Assembly: GCA_030447925.1 (NCBI GenBank)
Contig: JAUJNX010000014.1
Location: forward strand, 1-64,000
Direction: 5' to 3'
Length of the DNA stretch: 64,000 bases
From: Egibacteraceae bacterium
GTDB lineage: Bacteria; Actinomycetota; Nitriliruptoria; Euzebyales; Egibacteraceae
The position numbers and the translations under genes are program-made. The notes beneath the pieces are model-generated. The model worked only from the letters and a program-made list of their open reading frames with translations. It was not told the DNA's origin and ran no database searches. Shown in pieces: positions 35,465 through 43,099 of this stretch (its first letter is position 1; each line of letters begins with the position of its first letter).

Positions 35465-35991
35465 TGCCGCCCCGTCGCGTGGCCGTCGGGGTCGTCCGGC
35501 GGCCCTTCGGGCTGCGCGGCGCCGTGTTCGTCCACCCCGACCCCGACGTCCCCGAGGACTTCGCCCCCGGCACCGTGTTCGCCACGGCCCGGGGGCCCCT
35601 CACCGTGGCCGAGACCCTGGACCACCGCGGCATGCGCGTCGTCACCTTCGCGGGCATCGGCGACCGCGACGCCGCCGTGGGCCTGCGCGACCTCGTGCTG
35701 GAGCGCGAGGCGTCCGCCGAGGACCTCGACGCCGACGACGCCGAGGCCTACTGGACCGACCAGGTCGTCGGGCTGCCCGTCACCGACCCGGCGGGCGCGC
35801 CGCTGGGCACGGTGGACGGGCTGCTGGACGGGACCGCCCACGACTACCTGGCCGTGCGCACCCCCGACGGGCGCGAGGTCCTGGTGCCCGCCGTCGCAGC
35901 CCTCGTGGAGGTCGCCCGCGACCGCGTCGTGGTGCAGCCGCTGCCGGGGCTGTTCGACGACGCGGCGGAGGACGCGGGGCGGGGCGCGTGA
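35464..35991 (+). CDS. rimM: ribosome maturation factor RimM
   Basis: A 175-residue two-domain 16S rRNA processing factor that binds S19. The N-terminal beta barrel has VGVVRRPFGLRGAVFVHPD and the C-terminal PRC-barrel has YWTDQVVGLPVTDPAGAPLG, then HDYLAVRTPDGREVLVPAV. GTG start overlapping the KH gene stop; the stop overlaps the trmD GTG. Confidence 0.94.
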   Translation: MPPRRVAVGVVRRPFGLRGAVFVHPDPDVPEDFAPGTVFATARGPLTVAETLDHRGMRVVTFAGIGDRDAAVGLRDLVLEREASAEDLDADDAEAYWTDQVVGLPVTDPAGAPLGTVDGLLDGTAHDYLAVRTPDGREVLVPAVAALVEVARDRVVVQPLPGLFDDAAEDAGRGA

Positions 35992-36722
35992 CGGCCGGGG
36001 CGCGGCTGGCGATCGACGTCGTCACCATCTTCCCCGAGTACTTCGACGGCCCCCTGTCGGCCTCCCTGCTGGGGCGCGCCCGCTCCGCGGGGCTGCTCAC
36101 GGTCGACGTGCACGACCTGCGCGCCGCCGCCACCGACCGCCACCGCAGCGTCGACGACCTGCCGTTCGGCGGGGGGCCCGGCATGGTCCTGGCGCCCGGG
36201 CCGTTCGTCACCCTCGTCGAGGGCCTCTACGGGTCGATCGAGGCCCGGCCCCGCACCGTGCTGTTCACGCCGCGCGGCCGGCGCCTGGACCAGCCCCTCG
36301 TCCAGGAGCTGGCCGCCGAGCCCGCCCTGCTCCTGCTCTGCGGGCGCTACGAGGGCATCGACGAGCGTGTCCACCAGCTGCTCGCCACCGACGAGGTCAG
36401 CATCGGCGACTACGTCCTGGCCGGCGGCGAGGCCGCGGCGGCCGTGCTGATCGAGGCCGTCGCCCGCCTGGTGCCGGGGGTGATGGGCAACGAGGCCAGC
36501 GGGGGCGACGAGTCGTTCACCGACGGCCTGCTGGAGTACCCCCAGTACACCCGGCCGGCGGAGTTCCGCGGGCTGGCGGTCCCCGAGGTCCTGCGCAGCG
36601 GCCACCACGGGCGGGTGGCCGAGTGGCGCCGCGAGCAGGCGGTCGCCCGCACCCGCGCGGTCCGCCCCGACCTGTACGCGGCCTGGCTCGCCCGGCAGGG
36701 GGGGCGCGACCCGTCACGTTGA
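35988..36722 (+). CDS. trmD: tRNA (guanine37-N1)-methyltransferase
   Basis: A 244-residue SPOUT methyltransferase. The opening [20 protein letters not shown], the loop [18 protein letters not shown], the knot [13 protein letters not shown] and [19 protein letters not shown] are all standard. GTG start overlapping rimM. A promoter for the next gene overlaps its stop. Confidence 0.97.
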   Translation: MTAGARLAIDVVTIFPEYFDGPLSASLLGRARSAGLLTVDVHDLRAAATDRHRSVDDLPFGGGPGMVLAPGPFVTLVEGLYGSIEARPRTVLFTPRGRRLDQPLVQELAAEPALLLLCGRYEGIDERVHQLLATDEVSIGDYVLAGGEAAAAVLIEAVARLVPGVMGNEASGGDESFTDGLLEYPQYTRPAEFRGLAVPEVLRSGHHGRVAEWRREQAVARTRAVRPDLYAAWLARQGGRDPSR

Positions 36723-36748
36723 CCGCCCGGAACGTGCGCGCCTATCCT
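36719..36748 (+). promoter_or_regulatory. promoter for rplS
   Basis: TTGACC (36719-36724), an 18-bp spacer and TATCCT (36743-36748), lying over the trmD stop codon. It would give rplS a leader of about 100 bases, so rplS-lepB can be transcribed apart from rpsP-trmD. Confidence 0.65.
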
Positions 36749-36855
36749 GGGCGTTCCTGCGCCGTGCGGCGCGGTGTCATGCTGGCCGTGTCACCCGAGC
36801 GCCCCCACCGCGACCGCCGCGCGACCGAACTCCCGTCCCTGGAAGGCTGACCCCC

Positions 36856-37215
36856 GTGAACCCGACCGACCTCGTCGACATCGAGAACCTGCGCACCGAC
36901 GTGCCCCAGTTCCGGCCGGGCGACACCGTCCGCGTGCACGTCAAGGTGACCGAGGGCAACCGCTCCCGCATCCAGGTGTTCGAGGGCGACGTCATCGCCC
37001 GCCGGGGCAGCGGCATCCGGGAGTCCTTCACGGTCCGCAAGATCAGCTTCAACGCCGTCGGGGTCGAGCGCACGTTCCCGATCCACGCGCCGGTGATCGA
37101 CCGCATCGAGGTCATGCGCCGCGGCAAGGTGCGCCGCGCCAAGCTGTACTACCTCCGCGACCGCGTCGGCAAGAAGGCCAAGATCAAGGAGCTCCGCGAG
37201 CCGGCTGGTGCCTGA
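36856..37215 (+). CDS. rplS: 50S ribosomal protein L19
   Basis: A 119-residue L19. [40 protein letters not shown] and [20 protein letters not shown] are the family signatures. GTG start; the 3' end overlaps lepB by 8 bp. Confidence 0.96.
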   Translation: MNPTDLVDIENLRTDVPQFRPGDTVRVHVKVTEGNRSRIQVFEGDVIARRGSGIRESFTVRKISFNAVGVERTFPIHAPVIDRIEVMRRGKVRRAKLYYLRDRVGKKAKIKELREPAGA

Positions 37216-37939
37216 GGTCCCCGACCTGGGCGTCGCGGACCGACCGCGGGGCACCGAGGTGGGCACCCCCGCCACCGTGCGGCGGAGCGGGCGGCACCAG
37301 GCGCCGGCTCCCTCCCGCAGCTTCCTCGCGGAGCTGCCGGTCCTGGTGCTGGTCGCGTTCGTCCTGGCGCTGCTGCTGAAGACGTTCCTGATCCAGGCGT
37401 TCTTCATCCCGTCGGAGTCGATGCTGCCGACCCTGGACGTGGGCGACCGGGTGCTGGTCAACAAGGTCGTGTTCGAGGTGCGCGACCCGCGCCGCGGCGA
37501 GGTCGTGGTGTTCCGCGACGACGACGGCTTCGCGGGCCCCGACACCCGGACGGTCCCGCAGCGCGTCGTGGACTTCCTGACCTCGGGCCTGGGCGCGTCG
37601 CCGAACGAGCGCGACTTCATCAAGCGCATCATCGGTCTGCCCGGTGACACCGTGGAGGTGCGCCAGGACCAGGTGCTCATCAACGGGGTGGCGCTGGAGG
37701 AGGAGACCCAGGCGGAGGGCGGGTACCTGTTCGGGCCAGACATGGGCCAGACCTTCGGCCCGTTCACGGTGCCGGCCGGGTCCTACTTCGTGATGGGCGA
37801 CAACCGCACGAACTCGGCGGACAGCCGCAGCTACCTCGGGACCATCCCCGCCGAGGACCTCATCGGGCGGGCGTTCGTCGTGATCTGGCCGGTGACCAGG
37901 GTCGACACCCTGCCGATCCACGCGCCGGCCGGCGATTAG
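37208..37939 (+). CDS. lepB: signal peptidase I
   Basis: A 243-residue membrane peptidase that removes Sec signal peptides outside the membrane. One membrane segment ([20 protein letters not shown], about residues 42-61) precedes the catalytic Ser in [20 protein letters not shown]. The catalytic Lys is in [19 protein letters not shown], and [19 protein letters not shown] closes the active site. GTG start inside the rplS end. Confidence 0.95.
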   Translation: MPEVPDLGVADRPRGTEVGTPATVRRSGRHQAPAPSRSFLAELPVLVLVAFVLALLLKTFLIQAFFIPSESMLPTLDVGDRVLVNKVVFEVRDPRRGEVVVFRDDDGFAGPDTRTVPQRVVDFLTSGLGASPNERDFIKRIIGLPGDTVEVRQDQVLINGVALEEETQAEGGYLFGPDMGQTFGPFTVPAGSYFVMGDNRTNSADSRSYLGTIPAEDLIGRAFVVIWPVTRVDTLPIHAPAGD

Positions 37940-37942
37940 CAT
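37937..37942 (+). promoter_or_regulatory. -10 hexamer of the DUF2469 gene, leaderless
   Basis: TAGCAT begins within the lepB stop region and is followed by exactly six bases and the ATG at 37949. The DUF2469 gene thus probably has its own leaderless transcript. Confidence 0.5.
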
Positions 37943-37948
37943 CGACGC

Positions 37949-38278
37949 ATGAGCGCGGAGGACCTCGAGCGGTACGAAACCGAGATGGAGCTGCAGCTCT
38001 ACCGGGAGTACCGCGACGTCGTGGCGATGTTCTCCTACATCGTGGAGACCGAGCGGCGGTTCTACCTGGCCAACAACGTCCAGGTCACCCCCCACGCCGT
38101 GGACGGCGACGTGTACTTCGAGCTTGAGCTGCGCGACGCCTGGGTCTGGGACATGTACCGCCCGGCCCGGTTCGTCCCCTCCGTCCGCGTGCTGACGTTC
38201 CGCGACGTCAACGTCGAGGAGCTCTCCAAGGACGATCCCGGGCCGCCGCCGTCCTTCCTCGCCGAGGAGCAGAGCTGA
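37949..38278 (+). CDS. DUF2469 family protein
   Basis: A 109-residue protein of DUF2469, found almost only in actinobacteria, where it follows lepB or rnhB. LERYETEMELQLYREYRDVV and AMFSYIVETERRFYLANNV are the conserved core. The role is unknown. The stop overlaps the start of a 38-codon gene. Confidence 0.9.
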   Translation: MSAEDLERYETEMELQLYREYRDVVAMFSYIVETERRFYLANNVQVTPHAVDGDVYFELELRDAWVWDMYRPARFVPSVRVLTFRDVNVEELSKDDPGPPPSFLAEEQS

Positions 38279-38394
38279 TGGGCTTCAACGCCACCCGCCG
38301 GTACCGCGACGCCAAGAGCCGCGACGTCGCCCTGCTCGTCGCGGCTGTGGTCCTGGTCGGCGGCGCCCTCGCCTGGGCGGTCGGGCTCGTCTAG
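38278..38394 (+). CDS. small membrane peptide, 38 residues
   Basis: A 38-residue protein with a basic start (MGFNATRRYRDAKSRD) and one membrane segment (VALLVAAVVLVGGALAWAVG). The ATG overlaps the DUF2469 stop (TGATG), so it is translationally coupled. The stop overlaps the convergent glyoxalase-like gene. The function is unknown; the composition and coupling support a real gene. Confidence 0.6.
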   Translation: MGFNATRRYRDAKSRDVALLVAAVVLVGGALAWAVGLV

Positions 38395-38825
38395 GGCGCG
38401 TCGCCGGCCGGGGCGGCCGGCTGGTTGAGGCTCCACCAGTTGCCGGAGTCGTCGCGGAGCACGGCCTCGACGCCGTAGGGCCGCTGCGCCGGCTCCTGCA
38501 GGAACACCACGCCGCGGGACGACAGCTCCTCGAAGGTCTTCTGGCAGTCGTCGGTCGTGAGCACGCCCGTCCCCAGCGCGCCCTTGGCGACCAGCGCCCG
38601 CAGCTGCTGGGTCGTCTCCGGGTCGTGGCCCATGGCGCAGTCGGCCAGGACGATCTCCAGGTCCGGCTGGTCGGGCGGGCTGACGGTCAGCCAGCGCATG
38701 CCGTCGGGGTCGGGGCCCATCGGCACGTCGCTGCGCAGCTCGAAGCCCAGCTTGTCCGTGTAGAAGGCCTTCGCGGCGTCCTGGTCCAGCACGTAGACGC
38801 CGGCGATGGACATGCGCGTGATCAT
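38391..38825 (-). CDS. VOC/glyoxalase-fold protein
   Basis: A 144-residue vicinal-oxygen-chelate protein with two beta-alpha-beta-beta-beta units: SIAGVYVLDQDAAKAFYTDK, LGFELRSDVPM and, later, FEELSSRGVVFLQEPAQRP followed by AVLRDDSGNWWSLNQP. It looks like the PhnB/glyoxalase-like proteins often paired with regulators, here an AraC-type gene just upstream. The substrate is not known. Confidence 0.85.
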   Translation of the reverse strand: MITRMSIAGVYVLDQDAAKAFYTDKLGFELRSDVPMGPDPDGMRWLTVSPPDQPDLEIVLADCAMGHDPETTQQLRALVAKGALGTGVLTTDDCQKTFEELSSRGVVFLQEPAQRPYGVEAVLRDDSGNWWSLNQPAAPAGDAP

Positions 38826-38860
38826 CGGTCGCTCCCTGGTCGGTGGGTCTCCCGGGGAGG

Positions 38861-39350
38861 CTAGGCCGGGGGCTGCGGCCCGGGCTTCTCCGCGCTTGCG
38901 GTCCCGGTGCCGGGGCGCGACCAGGCCAGCACGAAGCAGCCCGGGATGGGCCGCGGCGCGCCCCGCGCGATTTCCCGGCGCCGGTACGCCGACGGCGAGC
39001 AGCCCACGAGCTCGGAGAACCGCGAGCTGAACGACCCGAGGCTGGAGAAGCCGACGAGCATGCAGATCTCGGTGACGGTGAGGTTTGCCGAGCGCAGCAG
39101 GTCCATGGCCCGCTCGACCCGGCGCCGGCTGAGGTAGGCGGCTGGGGTCTCGCCGTACGCCGTGCGGAAGGTCCGGGCGAAGTGGTAGCGCGAGAAGCCG
39201 GCGGCACGGGCCATCGCGTCGAGGTCGAGCGGCTCGGCGAAGTGGCGGTCCATGAGGTCGCGGGCCCGGCGGCGGGGGGGGAGGTGCACGAGCACCTCCG
39301 GCGACGCCCCGCCGCCGCGCGGGCGCGCCCGGCACCTGCGTCGAGGTCAT
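38861..39350 (-). CDS. AraC-family regulator (apparent frameshift near the N-terminus)
   Basis: The readable part is a short AraC-type DNA-binding domain: LMDRHFAEPLDLDAMARAAG, FSRYHFARTFRTAYGETPAA, and VTEICMLVGFSSLGSFSSRF. No ligand domain is present. A TACCGT -10 box (39362-39357) lies exactly six bases before an ATG at 39350, which fits the leaderless pattern, but that ATG is in another frame. A one-base error in the run of eight G at about 39272-39279 would join them. Otherwise the protein starts at the GTG at 39295. It probably controls the VOC gene. Confidence 0.75.
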
Positions 39351-39526
39351 GGCGGCACGGTACTCCCCGGGTGTGACACGCGGCGGGGTGACCCCCGCGG
39401 TGCGGTGCCGTCCCGGGGCACGTCGGGCGCTCCCGGTGCGCGACTCGCCGGTGCGACGTGGTGCGGCGGGGTGGGCTGCGCCCCGGCGCGGCCCGTGGCG
39501 TCGGCCCGCGGTGCGGCGGACGCCGG

Positions 39527-40123
39527 TCAGGCGGTCCGGCGGCGGGCGGCCAGGACGGCGGCGCGCACGGCGTTCAGGTCGACACCGGCGGCGACCAGGG
39601 TCGCCGCGCCCAGCCCCGCGCCCTCGCGCACGAGGCCGAGCAGCACGTGCTCGGTGCCGATGTGGCGGTCGCCCAGGGCCAGGGCCTCGCGCAGCGACAG
39701 CTCCAGCACCTTCTGCGCGCGGGGGGAGAAGGGGATGTGGCCCCGGCGCCGGCGCCCCCTGCCGGCTCGGTCCCACGGCCGGCGCCGTGGGCGTGCCCGT
39801 GCCGGGGCGTCCAGCGCCCCTGCGCCGAAGCTCGCCTCCACGTGCCGGCGGATGGCGTCGAGGTCGATGCCGACGGCGGCGAGGGCCTCCGGGTCGGGGT
39901 CCGCGGGGGCGCCGCTGCGGGGCAGCCGCGCGATCCGTGCCCGGATGTCGGGTCCGCGGACGCCGAGGTCGCCCAGGACCCCCGCGGCGGTCCCGCCGGT
40001 GGCGAGCAGGCCCAGGAGCAGGTGCTCGGTCCCGATGTGGCCGGCGCACAGCTCGCGCGCCTCGGTGTGGGCGATCACGACGACGTCGCGCGCACTGCTG
40101 GTGAAGCGCTCGAACACGGTCAT
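39527..40123 (-). CDS. Clp N-terminal repeat protein
   Basis: A 198-residue protein with two Clp-N repeats: MTVFERFTSSARDVVVIAHT with GHIGTEHLLLGLLATGGTAA, and VLELSLREALALGDRHIGTE with HVLLGLVREGAGLGAATLVA. It has no AAA+ module. Clp-N proteins recognise substrates or adaptors (for ClpC). It is coupled by ATGA to an HTH regulator gene, so the two form an operon. The link to proteolysis is inference. Confidence 0.85.
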   Translation of the reverse strand: MTVFERFTSSARDVVVIAHTEARELCAGHIGTEHLLLGLLATGGTAAGVLGDLGVRGPDIRARIARLPRSGAPADPDPEALAAVGIDLDAIRRHVEASFGAGALDAPARARPRRRPWDRAGRGRRRRGHIPFSPRAQKVLELSLREALALGDRHIGTEHVLLGLVREGAGLGAATLVAAGVDLNAVRAAVLAARRRTA

Positions 40124-40338
40124 CGCCTCCCGTAGCGCTTGTGGACGGCCTGGCGGCTCACGCCCAGCGCGTCGGCGATCTCCTGCCAGGACCACCCGCG
40201 CTCGCGGGCGTTGTCGACCTGCAGGGCCTGGAGCCGGTCCACGAGCAGGCGCAGCGACGCCACCGCCCGCAGGCCGATCGAGGGGTCGCGGCTGCCCGCC
40301 GCGGTCGCCATCGTCACGGTGTCCTCCGTCTCGGTCAT
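40120..40338 (-). CDS. small helix-turn-helix regulator
   Basis: A 72-residue protein whose second half is an HTH: NARERGWSWQEIADALGVSR followed by QAVHKRYGRR. This matches the small sigma-factor-region-4-like regulators found next to Clp-N genes in actinobacteria. It is leaderless, with its start at the expected transcription start, and has inverted repeats over its promoter, so autoregulation is likely. Confidence 0.82.
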   Translation of the reverse strand: MTETEDTVTMATAAGSRDPSIGLRAVASLRLLVDRLQALQVDNARERGWSWQEIADALGVSRQAVHKRYGRR

Positions 40339-40341
40339 GAC

Positions 40342-40386
40342 GTCAATGTAGGTTGACGGGGCGGCACTGTCAACTGTTATTGACAG
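40342..40386 (-). promoter_or_regulatory. promoter and two inverted-repeat operators of the HTH/Clp-N operon
   Basis: On the minus strand TTGACA (40373-40368), a 17-bp spacer and TACATT (40350-40345) lead to the ATG at 40338. Over this lie two inverted repeats with the same core: GTCAA-N6-TTGAC (40342-40357, over the -10) and CTGTCAA-N6-TTGACAG (40367-40386, over the -35). The layout fits repression by the encoded HTH protein. Confidence 0.75.
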
Positions 40387-40472
40387 GCAGCTGGCGCGCA
40401 GTGGCGGTCCGCTCCCGCTCGTCCACAGGTGGGCGGGCGCCACGGGCGGGGGACCCGGCAGGCTCCGCCGCC

Positions 40473-40847
40473 ATGGGATCGAACACGCTGCTGGGACGGG
40501 CCGGTGAGCAGGTGGCGGTGCGCCACCTGGAGGCGCAGGGCATCGAGGTGCTGGCACGGAACTGGCGCCCGACGGGCGCGGGCCTGCGCGGCGAGATCGA
40601 CATCGTCGCCCGGGACGGTCCGGTCCTCGTGGTCTGCGAGGTGAAGGCGCGGCGGGGGGCGGGCACCGGCGGGCCGCTCGCGGCCGTCACCCCCCGCAAG
40701 CTGGCGCAGCTGCGCGCCCTGGCCGCCGCCCACCTGGCCGCCGGCCGCCCCGGTGCCCCCGAGGTCCGCATCGACCTGATCGGCGTCACCTGGCCCCCCG
40801 GCGGCGGCACCCCCACCATCGACCACCTCCGCGGCGTGGTCGCATGA
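40473..40847 (+). CDS. yraN: UPF0102 YraN endonuclease-like protein
   Basis: A 124-residue protein with a Holliday-junction-resolvase-like nuclease fold: LLGRAGEQVAVRHLEAQGIE, GLRGEIDIVARDGPVLVVCE with the GEID acidic site, and VKARRG for the E-x-K motif. Usually encoded next to comM, as here. The stop overlaps the comM ATG (ATGA). Confidence 0.92.
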   Translation: MGSNTLLGRAGEQVAVRHLEAQGIEVLARNWRPTGAGLRGEIDIVARDGPVLVVCEVKARRGAGTGGPLAAVTPRKLAQLRALAAAHLAAGRPGAPEVRIDLIGVTWPPGGGTPTIDHLRGVVA

Positions 40848-41316
40848 CCCCCACCCCCACTCCCGGCTCTCCCGCCACCGCCGCCCCGGGCGCCACCGCC
40901 GCCGGGCCCGGCGGAGCCCCCGCAGCGCCCGGCGGGGCGGCTGGCGCGGGGCCGGGAGACGAGCGGGGCCGGGCTGCGACGGTCGGGGCGGCCGCGGGGT
41001 CCGGCGCGGGTGCGGCGACCGTCGGGGCGGCCGCGGGGTCCGGCGCGGGTGCGGGGGTCGGTGGGGCGGGGGGCACGGCCCTCGGGGGTGGCATTGCGGT
41101 GCTGGGGCGGGCGCGGACGGTGGCCGTGGTCGGCCTGCGGACGGTGGGCGTGACCGTGGAGGCGCACGTCAGCAAGGCGCTGCCGGGGTTCTCGGTCATC
41201 GGGTCGCACGGCGCGGCCGCGCACCAGGCGGCCGACCGGGTGCGGGCGGCGCTGGGGACGCTCGGGGTCGGGCTGCCGTCCCGCAAGGTGCTCGTGTCGC
41301 TCGCCCCTTCACACGT
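40844..41316 (+). pseudogene. comM: comM (YifB-type AAA+ protein), 5' part, interrupted by an integrative element
   Basis: The ComM N-terminal domain is clear: GRARTVAVVGLRTVGVTVEA, SKALPGFSVIG, ADRVRAALGTLGVGLPSRKV and then LVSLAP. Just after LAP the homology stops, where family members continue with a DxPKEG-like sequence, and an integrase gene begins 30 bp later. The Walker A module is missing. Before the domain there is an unusual Ala/Gly/Pro-rich leader of about 80 residues containing a duplicated 13-residue repeat. The rest of the gene should lie beyond the other end of the element. Confidence 0.85.
40976..41053 (+). repeat. tandem 39-bp duplication in the comM leader
   Basis: Two copies of a 39-bp unit (second copy with one change near its start) encode repeated ATVGAAAGSGAGA. 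They are in frame and extend the Ala/Gly leader of ComM. Confidence 0.85.
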
Positions 41317-41320
41317 AACT
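41300..41320. other. left attachment junction (attL) of the integrative element
   Basis: ComM coding homology ends within TCGCTCGCCCC (about 41306-41316) and element DNA follows. The crossover core of the serine recombinase must be within or next to this stretch. The exact core cannot be set without the right junction or an empty site. Confidence 0.65.
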
Positions 41321-41337
41321 TGTAGAGGGTCTAGAGT
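41308..41337 (+). promoter_or_regulatory. leaderless promoter of the integrase gene
   Basis: TTCACA (41308-41313), an 18-bp spacer and TAGAGT (41332-41337) place the transcription start at about the ATG at 41346. The -35 lies at the attachment junction, so integration itself may join part of this promoter. Confidence 0.5.
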
Positions 41338-41345
41338 GCTGGGGC

Positions 41346-42806
41346 ATGACGACCCCCGAAGCCGCCCCGCGCGTGCTGCGCGCCGCCCTCTACGACCGCG
41401 TCTCGCGCGACCGCCACGGCACGGGCCGGTCGACCGACGAGCAGCACGAGGAGAACGTGGCCGCGTGTGCCGAGCGCGGCTGGACGTTTGGGGATGCGGA
41501 CCACTACACCGACGGGGACCGCTCGGCCTCGCGGTACGCCACGAAGGTCCGGGAGGAGTGGCCCCGGCTCGTCGCGGCGATCCAGGACGGGCGCTACGAC
41601 GTGATCGTCCTGTGGGAACCGTCGCGGGGCTCGCGTGATCTCGTGGTCTGGTCGACGCTGTTGGAGGTGGCCCGGCGTCATGGCGTCCTCATTCACATCA
41701 CGTCGCACCGCCGCACCTACGACCTTTCGATCGCGAGGGAGTGGCGCACGCTGGCCGAGGACGGGGTGGATGCGGCGTACGAGAGCGAGAAGACGCGGGA
41801 TCGCATCCTGCGCGCTCAGGCGGGGCAGGCGGCGAAGGGCCGCCCCCACGGAGCCCTCCTATGGGGCCACGCCCGGGTCTACGACTCGACGAGCGGGGTG
41901 CTGCTGCGGACCGAGTGGGATCCCACGATCGTGGAGGTCGTGCGCGAGATGGCCGACCGCGTGCTGTCGGGCGACACGTGCTACCGCATTGCGAAGGACC
42001 TGACGGCCCAGGGCATCCCAACGCCCCGCGGGGTGCAGCGCTGGCCTGTCATCGCGGTGAAGCGCATCCTCACGAACCCGGGCTACGCCGGTCTGCGCGT
42101 CGCACGGGGCCAGGTCGTCGGGCATGCCGACTGGCCCGCGATCATCGACTTGGCCGCCCATCACGAACTCGTCCGCAGGCTGAACGACCCGGCCCGCAAG
42201 ACGCGCCACGATGGCGCGATCCGCCATCTGCTGTCGGGCATCGCGACCTGTGGGGCCGAGGGGTGCGGCGCCGGAGTGAGGGCCCAGCGCCATCACAAGC
42301 GAACGTACGCGATCTACCTATGCCCGGAGGGCTTCCACGTCGGGCGCAAGGTCGACTGGGTCGACGCCCTGGTCCGTGAGGTTGTCGTGGAGCGCCTCGC
42401 GCGGCCCGACGCGGTCGAACTATTCAGCCCGCGGGACTCGGATGAGCAGGCCGAGGCGGCGCGCGCCGAGGCGGCAGACCTGCGCGCCCAGCTTGACGGC
42501 TTCTACGACTCCGCTGCGACCCCCGGCGGCATCACGCCGCAAGCGCTCGCGCGGATCGAGGCGCGCCTCCTGCCCCTGATCCGCGACGCCGAGCGCCGCG
42601 CGGCCCCTCCGGTGCCCCCGCGCCTGCTGGCCGACCTGATCGGCCGGGAGGACGTCGGGGCGCGCTTCGACGCGATGGAGGTCGTGGAGAAGCGCGAGGT
42701 CATTCGAACGCTCATCACGGTGCGCCTGCTTCCGTCCCGCAAGCGCCAGCGCGGCGTCTTCGTTCCAGAGGACGTCGAGATCACCTGGCGGACCGAGGCG
42801 GCGTGA
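41346..42806 (+). CDS. large serine recombinase (integrase)
   Basis: A 486-residue serine integrase. The catalytic domain begins ALYDRVSRDRHGTGRSTDEQ with the nucleophile Ser, and carries LWEPSRGSRDLVVW, the conserved Arg-rich active site. A recombinase domain follows (YRIAKDLTAQGIPTPRGVQR). The zinc ribbon is LLSGIATCGAEGCGAGV with YLCPEGFHV, and a coiled coil lies at about residues 360-380 (DEQAEAARAEAADLRAQLDG). It would integrate and, with a directionality factor, excise the element in comM. Confidence 0.95.
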   Translation: MTTPEAAPRVLRAALYDRVSRDRHGTGRSTDEQHEENVAACAERGWTFGDADHYTDGDRSASRYATKVREEWPRLVAAIQDGRYDVIVLWEPSRGSRDLVVWSTLLEVARRHGVLIHITSHRRTYDLSIAREWRTLAEDGVDAAYESEKTRDRILRAQAGQAAKGRPHGALLWGHARVYDSTSGVLLRTEWDPTIVEVVREMADRVLSGDTCYRIAKDLTAQGIPTPRGVQRWPVIAVKRILTNPGYAGLRVARGQVVGHADWPAIIDLAAHHELVRRLNDPARKTRHDGAIRHLLSGIATCGAEGCGAGVRAQRHHKRTYAIYLCPEGFHVGRKVDWVDALVREVVVERLARPDAVELFSPRDSDEQAEAARAEAADLRAQLDGFYDSAATPGGITPQALARIEARLLPLIRDAERRAAPPVPPRLLADLIGREDVGARFDAMEVVEKREVIRTLITVRLLPSRKRQRGVFVPEDVEITWRTEAA

Positions 42807-42907
42807 TCGAGGACTGGCTCCCGCTCGTCGGGGCACTGCTCACCGCGATCGGCGCGGGCGTGGTAGCCCTGCCCGAACCATGTAGGGGTCACGTGGTGGC
42901 AGGGCCG

Positions 42908-43099
42908 TCAGGGCTGTTCGACGAGGAGACGCCCTGGGTTTGGAAGCCCGTTCTCCACGTTGGCTGGTGCGGGGGTAGGGAGGTCGGCGGCGGGTCGCGG
43001 AGCGAGCAGCGCAGCTAGCTGCTGGCGTTGACGGGGACTCAGCGGTGGTGCCGCATCGACAACCGACTTTATGTAGTGCGCCAGCTCGTCGGGATTCAT
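42908..43099 (-). CDS. small element protein, 63 residues
   Basis: A helical protein: MNPDELAHYIKSVVDAAPPL followed by SPRQRQQLAALLAPRPAA. Similar short proteins with a PPLSPxQRxxLxxLL core are frequent in actinobacterial integrative elements, with unknown function. The ATG overlaps the stop of the DUF2637 gene, so it ends the relaxase operon. Coding is supported by the overlap and by helix pattern. Confidence 0.6.
   Translation of the reverse strand: MNPDELAHYIKSVVDAAPPLSPRQRQQLAALLAPRPAADLPTPAPANVENGLPNPGRLLVEQP

Noticed and set aside
42803..43018. 71-codon frame overlapping the integrase stop, possible excision factor
   Set aside because: Most of it is antisense to the better supported 63-residue gene, and after a short hydrophobic start it shows no helix pattern or charge expected of a directionality factor.
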